From Acidobacteriota bacterium (lineage in GTDB: Bacteria > Acidobacteriota > Vicinamibacteria > Vicinamibacterales > 2-12-FULL-66-21): a stretch of 6,839 nucleotides of DNA. The position numbers and the translations under genes were made by a program. Under the pieces are notes generated by a model that was not told the DNA's origin, did not search any database, and saw only the letters and a list, made by a program, of their open reading frames with translations. Shown in pieces: positions 5,487 to 6,839 of the stretch (its first letter is position 1; each line of letters starts with the position of its first letter). The stretch is taken from contig JACDBQ010000141.1 in NCBI GenBank assembly GCA_013694845.1, forward strand, positions 1 to 6,839, written 5' to 3'.

Positions 5487-6839
5487 TCAGCGGCTACCGC
5501 CAGCCTTCCCAGTGGTGCCCGCCTTTCCTGTGACCCGCGCCGGGAAATAGTGTTCGTACGTCCCGGCGTTGGCCTTCCTCAACACTTCCAGCGCGTATTT
5601 GCCGGGGTTCGGCGCGTAGTCCTTCAAGTAGTCTCCCGGGGCGTTGATGCCGGGTACCTCGGGAATCCAGTCCTCAGCGAGGATGGCATCGGGATCACCG
5701 TACCGGGACGCCAGGGCGCGCACCTCTGGGTCATCCAGGCTCGTCATACGTCCTTTGTCGAGCAGGTTGACCCACTTGTCCGCGTTGCGCAGGCGGACCT
5801 TGTAGGTCGTGAAGTAGGTGTGCGTGTGCCAGCCGTGATCGAAGGGCGTGTTGTTCTTCTTCGAAAAATCCGCCCAGACTTTCGACTCGGTCGGCGCGTC
5901 CGGATCGTGCCAGAGCCGGATGCCGAGACCCCAGTGGATCACGCCGCTGCGCGCTCGCTCAGGACTGGTGTTGCCGTAATCGAGCAGCGGCTGCGGCGCC
6001 CGGAACGCCTTGGGATGTGAGCCGAAGGCGATTTCGTAGAGGTACCAGAAACCGGGTTTCTTATGGTAGGGAAAGACCCGGTCGTTCAGACCGGGATACT
6101 GCAGAAACTCATTCAACGCGGCGCCTTGAGCTCCGCCCCCTGTTACGCCGGAGATGAAGCCGTCCTTGAACGTGACCTCCCATCGTGGGAAGAAACCGCC
6201 ATGGCCGTTCGTGCCAGCCAGTACGCCGTGGATCAGCGCGATCGGTTCGCGTGGCAGCCACTTCTGCTGGAAACCGGGGTAGTTCACGAATGAGTAGCCA
6301 AACCGGCCCGTCGCCTGGTTGGGAAACATATACAGGTGACCGCGCTGGTAGGCACCCTGCGACCAGCGTTCCGACATGTCCGGGGTCAGATCCGACCAGA
6401 GGTTAGTGCCCTCAGGATCCGTGATCTCGAGCCGCTCGGCGTACGCCAGCGGTTCGAGCAACTGTTCCTCGGCGAGCTGCCACACGTCGCCGGGGTAGGT
6501 GGTCATCTGGCTCTGCAGGGTGTAAACGTTGTCGGTGATGAAGGTACCGAGGTATTTGTCCTGCATCGGATAGAGCGCGCGCCGCAGTCCGGTCGTGCCG
6601 CCGCCTCCCCAGAAGACGCCGCGAACTTCCGGATGCGACTTCAGATAGGCCTGAATGCCGCGGCCGACCACCTCCCGGTCGGTCGTGTTTCCGGCTCGGG
6701 GAAGCCCGGTCTCGGGGTCGACGTCGGTCTTGACCTTGCCAGCTTTGCCGGACTCGCCCGGGAACAACTCGGCGTACAGGTCCGGCCGCCGCTCCTTCAG
6801 CCACTTCTTGGGCACCTCGGGATCCGGGAACTGTCCGTT
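5487..6839 (-). CDS. conserved protein, possibly M29 aminopeptidase-like (partial, N-terminus outside window)
   Basis: The frame is open from the right edge of the window to the TGA at 5487-5489, giving 450 visible residues. The GTG codon at 6813-6815 is internal, because NGQFPDPE continues the frame in front of it. I do not firmly recognise the family. The segment LEITDPEGTNLWSDL (137-151) resembles the GTDL strand of M29 leucyl aminopeptidases. The later SGVIHWGLGIRLWHDPD (298-314) and DHGWHTHTYF (334-343) place His and Asp residues roughly where that family has metal ligands. Other strongly patterned stretches are AYQRGHLYMFPNQATGRF, VLAGTNGHGGFFPRWEV and KDGFISGVTGGGAQG. The tail GKAGTTGKAGGSR is low-complexity and probably disordered. 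Whether a signal peptide exists is unknown because the start is missing. It precedes the receptor gene on the same strand by 98 bases, so co-transcription is possible. I hold the M29 link as a hypothesis, about one in three; a conserved protein of unknown function is the safe reading. Confidence 0.6.
   Translation of the reverse strand, partial: NGQFPDPEVPKKWLKERRPDLYAELFPGESGKAGKVKTDVDPETGLPRAGNTTDREVVGRGIQAYLKSHPEVRGVFWGGGGTTGLRRALYPMQDKYLGTFITDNVYTLQSQMTTYPGDVWQLAEEQLLEPLAYAERLEITDPEGTNLWSDLTPDMSERWSQGAYQRGHLYMFPNQATGRFGYSFVNYPGFQQKWLPREPIALIHGVLAGTNGHGGFFPRWEVTFKDGFISGVTGGGAQGAALNEFLQYPGLNDRVFPYHKKPGFWYLYEIAFGSHPKAFRAPQPLLDYGNTSPERARSGVIHWGLGIRLWHDPDAPTESKVWADFSKKNNTPFDHGWHTHTYFTTYKVRLRNADKWVNLLDKGRMTSLDDPEVRALASRYGDPDAILAEDWIPEVPGINAPGDYLKDYAPNPGKYALEVLRKANAGTYEHYFPARVTGKAGTTGKAGGSR

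Overview
The window is GC-rich bacterial DNA. The best guess is an Acidobacteriota genome (Vicinamibacteria-like soil lineage) or a close relative. This rests on protein types, not on any marker gene: a roughly 1,057-residue Oar-type TonB-dependent receptor with an N-terminal carboxypeptidase-regulatory-like domain, the end of a DUF3500 protein, a TPR tail of the kind found on acidobacterial signalling proteins, and an IS481-like transposase.

Layout. The left third (about 1-1943, plus strand) is accessory DNA in decay. It opens with the intact C-terminus of a DUF3500 protein (1-216). Next comes a short perfect hairpin, then the frameshifted C-terminal fragment of a TPR protein (about 288-625). 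A two-gene unit follows: a 91-residue protein of unknown function (748-1023), probably from a leaderless promoter, overlaps the start of a DUF6036-type nucleotidyltransferase gene (1011 onward). The nucleotidyltransferase stops resembling its family after about 55 residues and runs directly into an IS481-like transposase. That transposase lacks its N-terminal DNA-binding part and carries a single-base frameshift next to its catalytic Glu codon. Positions 1944-2214 hold no gene but contain a good terminator for the minus-strand gene that follows.

The right two thirds (2215-6839, minus strand) look healthy. A partial conserved protein of at least 450 residues, with weak resemblance to M29 aminopeptidases, lies upstream of an outer-membrane TonB-dependent receptor. 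The 98-base gap between them has no convincing promoter or U-tract terminator, so they may be co-transcribed. If so, a hydrolase-like or binding protein and an outer-membrane importer could act on the same nutrient. That functional link is inference.

No rRNA, tRNA or CRISPR array was seen. I found no convincing new multi-gene system. The most useful observations are the broken small-protein/nucleotidyltransferase pair, the IS remnant fused into it, and the two frameshifts, each explained by loss of one base, which could be true decay or sequencing error.
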